DNA of 64,000 bases from NCBI RefSeq assembly GCF_003583405.1, contig NZ_QXEC01000017.1:1-64000 (forward strand), in the 5' to 3' direction. The notes below the pieces were generated by a model. The model saw nothing but the letters and a program-made list of their open reading frames with translations. It was not told where the DNA came from and did no database searches. Position 1 is the first letter of the stretch. Each line of letters opens with the position of its first letter. This document shows, piece by piece, positions 46,934 to 54,995 of the stretch. Origin of the DNA: Micromonospora radicis. GTDB lineage: Bacteria > Actinomycetota > Actinomycetes > Mycobacteriales > Micromonosporaceae. Both the position numbers and the translations under genes were made by a program.

Positions 46934-47917
46934 ATGCGTAGGATTCGCTTCGTGAAGCGACCCGCCCGGTTCTCGGTCTCCACCACCCTGCTGCGCCGCC
47001 TCGCGCTCGCCAACATCGTGGCCAACGCGGCGATCGTCGTCACCGGCGGGGCGGTCCGGCTGACCGCCTCCGGTCTCGGCTGCCCCACCTGGCCCAGGTG
47101 CACCGACGAGTCGTACACCACCACCGCCGAGATGGGCGTGCACGGGGTGATCGAGTTCGGCAACCGGCTGCTCACCTTCGTGCTGGTGCTGATCGCCGGC
47201 GCCACCCTGCTGGCCGCCCTGTGGCACCGGCCCCGGCGACGGGGCGCCGTGCCGCTCGCGCTGGCCGTCGTGCTGGGCATCGTGGCGCAGGCCGTGATCG
47301 GCGGGATCACCGTACGGACCCAGCTGCACCCCTCGATCGTGGGCATCCACTTCGTGGTCTCGATGCTGTTGCTGCTCGTCGCGTACGCCCTGTGGCGCCG
47401 GGTACGCGAGCCCGACGGGCCGAAGGTGTCGCTGGTGCCCCCGACACTGCGCGCCCTCACCTGGACCACCGTGGTGACCAGCGCGGCGGTGATCGTGGTC
47501 GGGGTCGCGGTCACCGGCAGCGGGCCGCACGCGGGCGACGCCGACGCGATCCGCAACGGCCTCGACCCTGAGACCATCTCCCAGATCCACGCCGACCTGG
47601 TCTTCCTGCTGGTCGGCCTGACCGTCGGCCTGTGGCTGGCGCTGCACGCACTCGGCGCTCCGGCACACGTCGTCCGCGCCGCGCGCACCCTGCTCCTGGT
47701 CGAACTGGCCCAGGGGGTGATCGGCTTCGTGCAGTACTTCACCAACCTGCCCGCGCTGCTGGTGGGCGCGCACATGCTCGGATCCTGCCTGGTGTGGCTG
47801 GCCACCCTGGCGGTGCTCTGGTCGATCCGCGAGCGCCGTCCGGTCGACCCGGCCCCGTCCACCACGCCGACCGAGTCCACCACACCGGCCGAGCAGCCCG
47901 TCGCCACCCACGCCTGA
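46934..47917 (+). CDS. ctaA: Haem A synthase (CtaA/COX15)
   Basis: A 327-residue membrane protein with eight helices that oxidises the methyl group of haem O to haem A for cytochrome oxidase. The haem-ligand His residues appear in EMGVHGVIEFGNRL, HPSIVGIHFVVS, ISQIHADLVF and GAHMLGSCLV. The Cys pair of the first loop, GCPTWPRC, marks the type with a catalytic disulphide. The end is Thr/Pro-rich (STTPTESTTPAEQ). The ATG at 46934 has GAGGA upstream. The repeat region 47918-48778 follows. Confidence 0.94.
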   Translation: MRRIRFVKRPARFSVSTTLLRRLALANIVANAAIVVTGGAVRLTASGLGCPTWPRCTDESYTTTAEMGVHGVIEFGNRLLTFVLVLIAGATLLAALWHRPRRRGAVPLALAVVLGIVAQAVIGGITVRTQLHPSIVGIHFVVSMLLLLVAYALWRRVREPDGPKVSLVPPTLRALTWTTVVTSAAVIVVGVAVTGSGPHAGDADAIRNGLDPETISQIHADLVFLLVGLTVGLWLALHALGAPAHVVRAARTLLLVELAQGVIGFVQYFTNLPALLVGAHMLGSCLVWLATLAVLWSIRERRPVDPAPSTTPTESTTPAEQPVATHA

Positions 47918-48110
47918 GGCCCCCCGGCCCGGCAGTTCCACCCCCGCACCGCCGCCACCCCCCGCGCGGCCCCGCGCCCGCACCACCCCCGCGCGCCGCC
48001 AGCGCCCCCGCACGCCCCGCACCACCCCGCACCACCCCGCACGCCCCGCGCCGCCCCGCACCACCCCGCACGCCCCCATCACCCCGCACGCCCCGCACCA
48101 CCCCGCACGG

Positions 48111-48200
48111 CCCGCACGCCCCGCGCCGCCCCGCACGCCCCGCGCCGCCCCGCACGCCCCGCGCCGCCCCGCACGCCCCGCGCCGCCCCGCACGCCCCGC
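48111..48200. repeat. 19-nt C-rich tandem repeat
   Basis: About four copies of GCCCCGCACGCCCCGCGCC in a row, flanked on both sides (about 47930-48300) by degenerate CCCCGCAC units. The C-strand could stack as i-motif/G-quadruplex on the other strand. Confidence 0.8.
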
Positions 48201-48308
48201 ACCACCTCGCACGCCCCGCAGGCCCCGCGTGCCCCGCGGGCCCCGCGCGGCTCCGTGCCGCCAGCGCCCCCGCGTCGCCCGCCCCGCCGCCGCGCCGCCG
48301 CGCGGCTT

Positions 48309-48381
48309 GATCACGCTCGATCCAGGATCGAGTGGCCAATCCGCGCATCGGAAGCCACTCGATCCTGGATCCAGCGTGATC
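48309..48381. repeat. 28-bp imperfect inverted repeat
   Basis: Arms 48309-48336 and 48354-48381 are 28 bp with one mismatch around a 17-nt loop. The start is GATCACGCTCGATCCAGGAT and the right arm returns it. Each arm also contains an inner dyad CGATCC-AGGATCG. It may end the ctaA transcript, or be a mobile repeat of the genus. Confidence 0.75.
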
Positions 48382-48481
48382 TTGCTGGACGAACCCTGGC
48401 GCGACCCCTGGCGACCACCCTGGCGTCAACCACGCGCGGCCAGCAGGACGCGGCGGACCAGGACGGGGCCAGCCAGACACC

Positions 48482-48760
48482 ACAAGAGCAGGACCAGGAC
48501 AGCCAGACGCGGCGGACCAGGACCAGGACGGGGCCGGTCAGACGCGGCGGAGCAGGACCGGGCCAGCCGGGCCCGGCGGAACAAGAGCAGGACCAGGACA
48601 GCCAGACGCGGCGGACCAGGACCAGGACGAGGCCGGTCAGACGCGGCGGAGCAGGACCGGGCCAGCCGGGCCCGGCGGAACAGGAGCAGGAGCGGGCCAG
48701 CCGGGGCGCGGTGGAGCAGGACGAGGTGGACCAGGACGAGGTGGACCAGGACGAGGTGGG
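48482..48760. repeat. 99-bp and 15-bp tandem repeats
   Basis: Two near-identical 99-bp units (48482-48580 and 48581-48679, about one difference) begin with ACAAGAGCAGGACCAGGACA; a third copy decays after 20 bp. From about 48711 a 15-bp unit GAGGTGGACCAGGAC is repeated twice fully and twice partly. 99 and 15 are multiples of three, so the array may come from a coding repeat, but no gene is left. Confidence 0.85.
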
Positions 48761-48778
48761 TCGTAGGCGCAGCGCCGC

Positions 48779-49696
48779 TCAGGGGTGCCGGAGATGCTGG
48801 GCGATGGCGTCGGCGAGCCGGTCGGCGGCGCCGTCGGCGTACCCGAGGAACAGGGACGGCTCGGTCAACTCCAGCTCGACCAGCACGGGTGCGCCGTCAG
48901 GGCCGGGGATCAGGTCCACCCGGGCGTAGAGCAGACGGTCCGCGCGGCCGGGCACCGCGGCCAGGGTCCGCTCGGCCAGCGCGAGCTGGTCGTCGGAGGC
49001 GGTACGCGGGGTGATCTGTTCGACCTTGTACAGCCCGTCGGGCCCCTCGTCCGGGCCGGTCAGCATCGGCCCCTTGCGGATGGCGTGGCTGAACGCCAGG
49101 CCCCGCGCGGTGGCGAGGAAGAGCAGCGCGGTCTCGCCGGTGGTGTCCACGGCGGTCAGGTACGGCTGGACCATCGCGACCCGACCGGCCGAGACGAGCC
49201 GGTGCACGTGCGCCGCGGCGAGTTCCCGGTGGCTCGGGTCGGCCAGGTCGTAGCGCCCGGTGTCCTGGCTGCCGGCGCTGACCGCCGGCTTGACGACGTA
49301 CTCCCCCTCGTCGGCGGGCGGCTGCCAGCGCTCGCCGGGCAGCACCCAGCTCGTGGGCACCGTGGGTACGCCGGCGGCGGACAACTGGTCGAGGTAGCGC
49401 TTGTCGGTGTTCCAGCGCACCACGTCGGCCGGGTTGGCCAGCCGGGGCACCCGGGCGGCCCAGGCGACGAACTCGTCCCGCCGGGACATGTAGTCCCACG
49501 GCGAGCGGAGCACGGCCAGGTCGTAGCGGGACCAGTCGACGGCCGGGTCGTCCCAGACGGCGGCCTCGGCGGCGATCCCGCGGGCGGAGAGCGGGCCGAG
49601 GACGAGCCGGTCGTCCGGCTCGAGGTCGGCCAGCTCGGTACAGGTGACGAGAGCGACCCGGGGTTCCCCCCGGGCCGGCTGGTGGTGGTTGGTCAA
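48779..49696 (-). CDS. ATP-grasp domain protein
   Basis: A 305-residue ATP-grasp ligase-like protein. The N-terminal part (VALVTCTELADLEPDD, VLRSPWDYMSRRDEF, RWNTDKRYLDQLS) matches the group that includes DcsG of cycloserine synthesis. The ATP-binding half has EYVVKPAVSAGSQDTGRY and, near the end, ARVDLIPGPDGAPVLVELEL with metal-binding acids, then EPSLFLGY. Such enzymes join a carboxylate to an amine or close a ring using ATP. The substrate is unknown and no biosynthetic genes lie near. It is followed, upstream, by a small protein gene in the same direction. Confidence 0.82.
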   Translation of the reverse strand: MTNHHQPARGEPRVALVTCTELADLEPDDRLVLGPLSARGIAAEAAVWDDPAVDWSRYDLAVLRSPWDYMSRRDEFVAWAARVPRLANPADVVRWNTDKRYLDQLSAAGVPTVPTSWVLPGERWQPPADEGEYVVKPAVSAGSQDTGRYDLADPSHRELAAAHVHRLVSAGRVAMVQPYLTAVDTTGETALLFLATARGLAFSHAIRKGPMLTGPDEGPDGLYKVEQITPRTASDDQLALAERTLAAVPGRADRLLYARVDLIPGPDGAPVLVELELTEPSLFLGYADGAADRLADAIAQHLRHP

Positions 49697-49702
49697 CTTA
49701 TC

Positions 49703-50038
49703 TCAACGGGCCATCGTGCGTCGGGCCATCGAACGCCAGAGATCGTTGCTCGGGCGCATCTGGTCCATCAGTTCCCGTTCCCATTCGTTCTCCACGGCGA
49801 CCCCGGCCTGCGCGCAGGCCTCCCGGGCCACGACCGTGTCCTCGGCGAACTGGTCGCCCCACGCACCGTCCGAACCCACCAGGACGATCCGTGCGCCGCG
49901 CTTGCCGACGTACTCGATGACCGCCTTCGCCCCGCCGTGCCCGGCGGCGAACGACTTGATGCCCGCGACAAGCCCGTTCGGAGCCTGGCCGGAGGCGGTC
50001 TGATCAGCCGTCAGCGTCGTATCGGAACCATCTGCCAT
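49703..50038 (-). CDS. Conserved hypothetical protein of 111 residues
   Basis: A 111-residue soluble protein with NGLVAGIKSFAAGHGGAKAV and IEYVGKRGARIVLVGSDGAW in the middle and a charged end (ENEWERELMDQMRPSNDLWR). It has a beta-alpha look like a small nucleotide- or ligand-binding fold, but no family function is known to me; close relatives occur in other actinobacteria. The ATG at 50038 starts MADGSDTTLT. It ends 6 bp before the ATP-grasp gene start, so the two may be one operon. Confidence 0.75.
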   Translation of the reverse strand: MADGSDTTLTADQTASGQAPNGLVAGIKSFAAGHGGAKAVIEYVGKRGARIVLVGSDGAWGDQFAEDTVVAREACAQAGVAVENEWERELMDQMRPSNDLWRSMARRTMAR

Positions 50039-50366
50039 AACGCGAAGCCTAAGCAAACATGTGCTGGTGCGGAGGGGAAGCGGGAGGCTTTTGTGATACC
50101 GATAACGTCGAGGTTTAAGGAAGCCGTAAAGCATTCCGTCCGCATTTATCGTGACAAAACTGGTCGGATCGGCCGGTCAGACCGGCACCAAGTCCTCAGG
50201 TTCGCGCAGAACCGGCTGATCCCTCGCTGAGGCCCGATGTGGTGATAATTCAGACAATCACCCATCGGCGAGCACCTCTTCGTCAAGAAAGGAACCCTTC
50301 CTATACCGCCGGCATCGAGAAGGGATCCTTCCCACACTGCGAGAGGCGTCGGACCGGGGGCCTTCC
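50039..50366. other. Gene-free region before ctaB end, with short hairpins
   Basis: About 330 bp between two minus-strand genes. Part 50085-50160 is relatively AT-rich (GTTTAAGGAAGCCG, CGTGACAAAACTGG) and may hold the promoter of the small protein gene. From 50287 there are three related blocks (AAAGGAACCCTTCC, GAAGGGATCCTTCC, GGGGGCCTTCCC), a terminator-like set behind ctaB. Confidence 0.5.
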
Positions 50367-51323
50367 CTACAGCAGGGCGTCCAGGGCGGCGGCGGCGAAG
50401 ACGATGGTCAGGTAGGTGGTGGACCAGTGGAACAGCCGCATCGGCTTGACCGGCTCTCCCCGGCTGGCCCGACCGGCGAGCTTGTGCGCCTCGACCAGGA
50501 AGATCGCCCCCACCACCAGGGTCGGCACGCCGTACACCGGGCTCAGGCCCAGCGCCCAGACCGCCAGCGAGGTCAGCACCGTCAGCCAGGCGAACAGGAT
50601 GATCTCGGCGTTGACCCGCCGCACGGAGGCCACCACCGGCAGCATCGGGATGCCGGCGCGGGCGTAGTCGTCCTTGTACTTCATGGCCAGCGGGTAGAAG
50701 TGCGGCATCTGCCAGAAGAACACCACCGCGAACAGCCCCCAGGCCACCGGTGACAGTGAGCCGGTCACCGCCGCCCAGCCGATCAGCACCGGCGCGGCCC
50801 CGCACGCGCCACCCCAGAAGGTGTTCGCCGCCGTGGTGCGCTTGAGCCACAGCGTGTAGACCAGGTCGTAGTAGACGATCGCGGCCAACGTCAGGCCGGC
50901 GGCCAGCAGGTTGGTGAACGCCGCCATCAGGGCGATCGAGACCGCGGCCAGCACCAGACCGAAGACCAGGGCGTTGCGTGGCGTCACCGTGTGCGCCGGC
51001 AGTGGGCGGCGCTTCGTACGCCGCATCACCTGGTCGATGTCGCGGTCGATGTAGCAGTTGATCACGCTGGCCGCACCGGCGGCGAGCGAGCCACCGACCA
51101 GCACCACCGCGACCAGCCACAGCGACGGCAGCCCACCGTGCGCGAGCATCATCGCCGGCACCGTGGTGACCAGCAGCAGCTCGACGATCCGCGGCTTGGT
51201 CAGCGACACGTACGCCGCCACCACCGCACGCACGTCCCGGGAGCGAACCGGCGACTCCTCCGCCGAGCGCACCGGCGGCTGCCCGGCAGGGTTGCTGACG
51301 GGGCGCTCGGTGATCATGCTCAC
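50367..51323 (-). CDS. ctaB: Protohaem IX farnesyltransferase (haem O synthase)
   Basis: A 318-residue UbiA-family membrane prenyltransferase with eight or nine helices that makes haem O from haem B and farnesyl diphosphate; CtaA then makes haem A. The first Asp-rich motif is NCYIDRDIDQVMRRTKRRP; the second is in YKDDYARAGIPMLP. The GTG at 51323 (MSMITERP) was chosen because AAGGTGG stands 6 nt before it; the ATG two codons on is the alternative. It diverges from tkt across 281 bp. Confidence 0.94.
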   Translation of the reverse strand: MSMITERPVSNPAGQPPVRSAEESPVRSRDVRAVVAAYVSLTKPRIVELLLVTTVPAMMLAHGGLPSLWLVAVVLVGGSLAAGAASVINCYIDRDIDQVMRRTKRRPLPAHTVTPRNALVFGLVLAAVSIALMAAFTNLLAAGLTLAAIVYYDLVYTLWLKRTTAANTFWGGACGAAPVLIGWAAVTGSLSPVAWGLFAVVFFWQMPHFYPLAMKYKDDYARAGIPMLPVVASVRRVNAEIILFAWLTVLTSLAVWALGLSPVYGVPTLVVGAIFLVEAHKLAGRASRGEPVKPMRLFHWSTTYLTIVFAAAALDALL

Positions 51324-51604
51324 GGATTGCCACCTTCCGGCATCGGCAGGGGAGGTCAGGACGGGTCGGACCCGAGCCGGGTCCAGACAACCGACCCACA
51401 CACTACGCGCTGTCGTTTTGGCTGCCCGGGCGACCCGGCAACGGTGCGGGTCGTCACACCGGAGGCTGACCGGGGCCAGTGAACCGGCGAGCCGAGCCGA
51501 AACGTACAGACCAGCATGCTGAGATCCTCGGGCGCACGTTTAGGGACGCTCGATAGGGTCACCAGTGAGGGTTCCGCCCATCTCGCCGAGGAGCACAAAC
51601 CACC

Positions 51605-53743
51605 GTGGCTGCCAACCGACCCGCGCACCCCGCACTTGACTGGTCCGACCTCGACCGCCGTGCCGTGGACACCGTCCGCGTACTGGCCATTGATGCCGTG
51701 GAGAAGTCCGGCAACGGCCACCCCGGCACGGCGATGAGCCTCGCCCCCGCGGCGTACCTGCTGTTCAACCGCGTCATGCGGCACAACCCCGCCGACCCGA
51801 ACTGGGCCGGCCGCGACCGGTTCGTGCTCTCCGCCGGCCACTCCAGCCTGACGCTCTACATCCAGCTCTTCCTCGCCGGCTACCCGCTGAGCCTGGACGA
51901 CCTGAAGTCGCTGCGGCAGTGGGGTTCGCTCACCCCGGGTCACCCGGAGCACGGGCACACCCCTGGCGTCGAGACCACCACCGGTCCACTGGGGCAGGGG
52001 CTGGGCAACGCGGTCGGGATGGCCATGGCGGCCCGCCGCGAGCGCGGCCTGTTCGACCCGGAGGCCGAGCCCGGCGAGTCGGTGTTCGACCACCACATCT
52101 GGTGCATCGCCTCCGACGGCGACATCGAGGAAGGCATCAGCCACGAGGCGAGTGCCCTGGCCGGGCACCAGCAGCTGGGCAACCTCTGCCTGATCTACGA
52201 CGACAACGAGATCTCGATCGAGGACGACACCCGGATCGCGATGAGCGAGGACGTGGCGGCCCGCTACGCGGCGTACGGCTGGCACGTGCAGACGGTGGAC
52301 TGGCGGCGCGGCGACGCCGACCAGGGCGACTACCACGAGAACGTCGAGGAGCTGTACACGGCGCTGCTGGCCGCGAAGGCGGAGACCGGCCGCCCCTCGT
52401 TCATCGCGCTGCGCACCATCATCGGCTGGCCGGCGCCGAACAAGCAGAACACCGGCAAGATCCACGGTTCGGCGCTGGGCGCCGACGAGGTGGCCGCCAC
52501 CAAGGAGATCCTCGGCTTCGACCCGGCCGGGTCGTTCGAGGTGACCGAGGAGGTACTCGCCCACACCCGGCAGGCGTTGCAGCGCGGCCAGGCCGAGCAG
52601 CAGCAGTGGACGACCGCCTTCGGCACCTGGTCCGAGGCCAACCCCGAGCGGCGCGCCCTGTACGACCGGCTGACCGGTCGGGTGCTGCCCGAGGGCTGGA
52701 CGGAGGCGCTGCCGGAGTTCCCGGCCGACGCCAAGGGCGTGGCCACCCGGGCCGCCTCCGGCAAGGTGCTGGCCGCCCTCGCCCCGGTGCTGCCCGAGCT
52801 GTGGGGTGGCTCGGCGGACCTGGCCGAGAGCAACAACACCACGATGAAGGGCGAGCCCTCCTTCGTCCCCAGCCAGTACGCGACCAAGGAGTTCCCCGGT
52901 CACGAGTACGGCCGTACGCTGCACTTCGGCATCCGTGAGCACGCGATGGGTGCGATCCTCAACGGCATCGCGCTGCACGGCGGCACCCGCCCGTACGGCG
53001 GCACCTTCCTGGTCTTCAGCGACTACATGCGTCCCTCGGTGCGGCTGGCCGCACTGATGAAGCTGCCGGTGGTCTACGTCTGGACGCACGACTCGATCGG
53101 CCTGGGCGAGGACGGCCCGACCCACCAGCCGGTGGAGCACCTCACCGCGCTGCGCGCCATCCCCGGGCTGGACGTGGTCCGGCCCGCCGACGCCAACGAG
53201 ACGGCGTGGGCCTGGCGGCAGGCGCTGGAGCACACCGACCGGCCGACCGCGTTGGCGCTGAGCCGGCAGGCCCTGCCGACCCTGGACCGCTCGCAGCTGG
53301 CCGGGGCCGAGGGGGTGGCCAAGGGCGGCTACGTGCTGGCCGAGGCGTCCAACGGCAAGCCGCAGGTGATCATCGTCGGTACCGGGTCGGAGGTGCAGCT
53401 CTGCCTGACCGCCCGGGAGCGGCTGGAGGCCGACGGCACCCCCACCCGAGTGGTCTCGATGCCCTGTCAGGAGTGGTTCTTCGAGCAGGACGAGGCGTAC
53501 CGGGAGTCGGTGCTGCCACGCGGGGTAAAGGCCCGGGTGAGCGTGGAGGCGGGCATCGCGATGTCCTGGCGCGCCGTCGTCGGCGACTGCGGTGAGAGCG
53601 TCAGCATCGAGCACTACGGCGCGAGCGCCCCGCACTCGGTGCTCTTCGAACAGTTCGGCTTCACCCCCGACCGGATCGTCGCCGCCGCCCACGCGGCGCT
53701 GACCCGGGTCGGCGACATCACCGGTTTCACCACCGGCAACTGA
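51605..53743 (+). CDS. tkt: Transketolase
   Basis: A 712-residue thiamine-diphosphate enzyme that moves two-carbon units between sugar phosphates. The TPP motif is IASDGDIEEGISHEASALAG, ending IYDDNEISIED. Conserved His residues are in KSGNGHPGTAMS and SAGHSSLTLY, and the proton-transfer segment is FGIREHAMGAI. The GTG at 51605 has GAGGAG about 11 nt before it. It is the first gene of the pentose-phosphate operon tkt-tal-pgi-zwf-opcA-pgl; tal follows after 17 bp. Confidence 0.96.
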   Translation: MAANRPAHPALDWSDLDRRAVDTVRVLAIDAVEKSGNGHPGTAMSLAPAAYLLFNRVMRHNPADPNWAGRDRFVLSAGHSSLTLYIQLFLAGYPLSLDDLKSLRQWGSLTPGHPEHGHTPGVETTTGPLGQGLGNAVGMAMAARRERGLFDPEAEPGESVFDHHIWCIASDGDIEEGISHEASALAGHQQLGNLCLIYDDNEISIEDDTRIAMSEDVAARYAAYGWHVQTVDWRRGDADQGDYHENVEELYTALLAAKAETGRPSFIALRTIIGWPAPNKQNTGKIHGSALGADEVAATKEILGFDPAGSFEVTEEVLAHTRQALQRGQAEQQQWTTAFGTWSEANPERRALYDRLTGRVLPEGWTEALPEFPADAKGVATRAASGKVLAALAPVLPELWGGSADLAESNNTTMKGEPSFVPSQYATKEFPGHEYGRTLHFGIREHAMGAILNGIALHGGTRPYGGTFLVFSDYMRPSVRLAALMKLPVVYVWTHDSIGLGEDGPTHQPVEHLTALRAIPGLDVVRPADANETAWAWRQALEHTDRPTALALSRQALPTLDRSQLAGAEGVAKGGYVLAEASNGKPQVIIVGTGSEVQLCLTARERLEADGTPTRVVSMPCQEWFFEQDEAYRESVLPRGVKARVSVEAGIAMSWRAVVGDCGESVSIEHYGASAPHSVLFEQFGFTPDRIVAAAHAALTRVGDITGFTTGN

Positions 53744-53760
53744 GGGGAGCGTTGGCGCAC

Positions 53761-54942
53761 ATGACGACCAACAGGCTGGGCGAGCTTTCCGCCGCGGGAG
53801 TGGCGGTCTGGCTCGACGACCTTTCTCGGGTACGACTGTCCTCCGGCGGGCTGGACCAGCTGCGTCGGGAGAAGCAGGTGGTCGGGGTGACCACCAACCC
53901 GACCATCTTCGCCAAGGCGTTGGGCGACGCCGACGAGTACGACTGGCAGCTGCGCGACCTGGCCGTGCGGGGTGTCGACGTCGAAGAGGCGGTCCGCATG
54001 CTCACCACGTACGACGTACGGTGGGCCTGCGACGTGATGCGCCCGGCGTACGACGCCAGCGCGGGCATCGACGGCCGGGTCTCGATCGAGGTGGACCCGC
54101 GACTGGCCCACGAGGCGCAGCGCACCGTGGCCGAGGCCAAGGCGCTGTGGTGGCTGGTCGACCGGCCGAACCTGTTCATCAAGATTCCGGCGACCGAGGC
54201 GGGTCTGCCGGCGATCACCGCCGCCCTGGCCGAGGGGATCAGCGTCAACGTCACGTTGATCTTCGGCCTGGACCGCTACTCGCAGGTGATGGAGGCGTTC
54301 CTCGCCGGGCTGGAGCAGGCCAGGGCCAACGGCCACGACCTGTCGAAGATCACCTCGGTGGCCTCGTTCTTCGTCTCACGGGTCGACAGCGAGGTGGACA
54401 AGCGACTGGAGAAGATCGGCTCGGCCGAGGCCAAGGGGCTGCGCGGCAAGGCCGCGGTGGCCAACGCCCGGCTGGCGTACCAGCGTTACAGCGAGGTCTT
54501 CTCCTCCGACCGCTGGCAGGCGCTGGCCGACGCCGGAGCGCACCCGCAGCGCCCGCTGTGGGCCTCCACCTCGACGAAGAACCCGGACTACCGGGACGTG
54601 ATCTACGTCGAGGAGCTGATCGCCCCCGGCACGGTCAACACCATGCCGGAGTCGGTCATCCACGCCTACGCCGAGCACGGCGAGACCCACCCGGACACCG
54701 TCACCGGCGCGTACGACGACGCCCGACAGGTCTTCGAAGGCCTCGCCGCGGCGGGCGTCGACATGGCCGACGTGATCGACACGCTGGAACGCGAGGGCGT
54801 GGAGAAGTTCGAGGCCAGCTGGAACGAACTGCTCGACGGCGTCCGCAAGTCGCTGGCCGCCGCCGGGCAGGGCGATGGCCACCCCGGCGACGCCGCCCGC
54901 GGCAACGCCGACGCCGCCGCGCAGGCCGGAGGCAATGCGTGA
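53761..54942 (+). CDS. tal: Transaldolase
   Basis: A 393-residue actinobacterial-type transaldolase transferring a dihydroxyacetone unit. The Schiff-base Lys is in NLFIKIPATEAGLP, and substrate residues lie in VTTNPTIF and SVNVTLIFGLDRY. The ATG at 53761 was taken; an in-frame TTG three codons earlier is too close to GAGGGGAG. The last 25 residues are Gly/Ala/Asn-rich. The stop forms GTGA with a GTG whose short frame ends in the hairpin at 54961. Confidence 0.94.
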   Translation: MTTNRLGELSAAGVAVWLDDLSRVRLSSGGLDQLRREKQVVGVTTNPTIFAKALGDADEYDWQLRDLAVRGVDVEEAVRMLTTYDVRWACDVMRPAYDASAGIDGRVSIEVDPRLAHEAQRTVAEAKALWWLVDRPNLFIKIPATEAGLPAITAALAEGISVNVTLIFGLDRYSQVMEAFLAGLEQARANGHDLSKITSVASFFVSRVDSEVDKRLEKIGSAEAKGLRGKAAVANARLAYQRYSEVFSSDRWQALADAGAHPQRPLWASTSTKNPDYRDVIYVEELIAPGTVNTMPESVIHAYAEHGETHPDTVTGAYDDARQVFEGLAAAGVDMADVIDTLEREGVEKFEASWNELLDGVRKSLAAAGQGDGHPGDAARGNADAAAQAGGNA

Positions 54943-54960
54943 CGGATCGCTCCGGCAGTC

Positions 54961-54995
54961 CCCACGCCGTCACCCGGACCGGGTGACGGCGTGGG
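54961..54995. promoter_or_regulatory. Perfect 17-bp palindrome over pgi start codon
   Basis: Arms CCCACGCCGTCACCCGG (54961-54977) and its exact complement (54979-54995) flank one base. In RNA this would be a very stable hairpin that holds the pgi GTG (54991-54993) in its stem. A GTG overlapping the tal stop (54939) starts a 15-codon frame, MTDRSGSPHAVTRTG, that ends inside the hairpin. Confidence 0.8.

Larger units (their letters stand above)
47918..48778. other. Gene-free repeat region after ctaA
   Basis: 861 bp without a credible gene. Frames open across it only because stop codons are rare in the repeats, and their proteins are low-complexity Arg/Pro. It holds, in order, C-rich 19-nt repeats, an imperfect 28-bp inverted repeat, a 99-bp tandem repeat and a 15-bp tandem repeat, each listed separately. 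Confidence 0.8.

Noticed and set aside
48482..48680. Possible CRISPR array
   Set aside because: The 99-bp units are directly adjacent and almost identical throughout, with no unique spacers, and no cas genes are near.
47632..49014. Open frames of 220-460 codons through the repeat region after ctaA
   Set aside because: They read only Arg/Pro/Gly repeats and cross into real genes out of frame, with no start signal.
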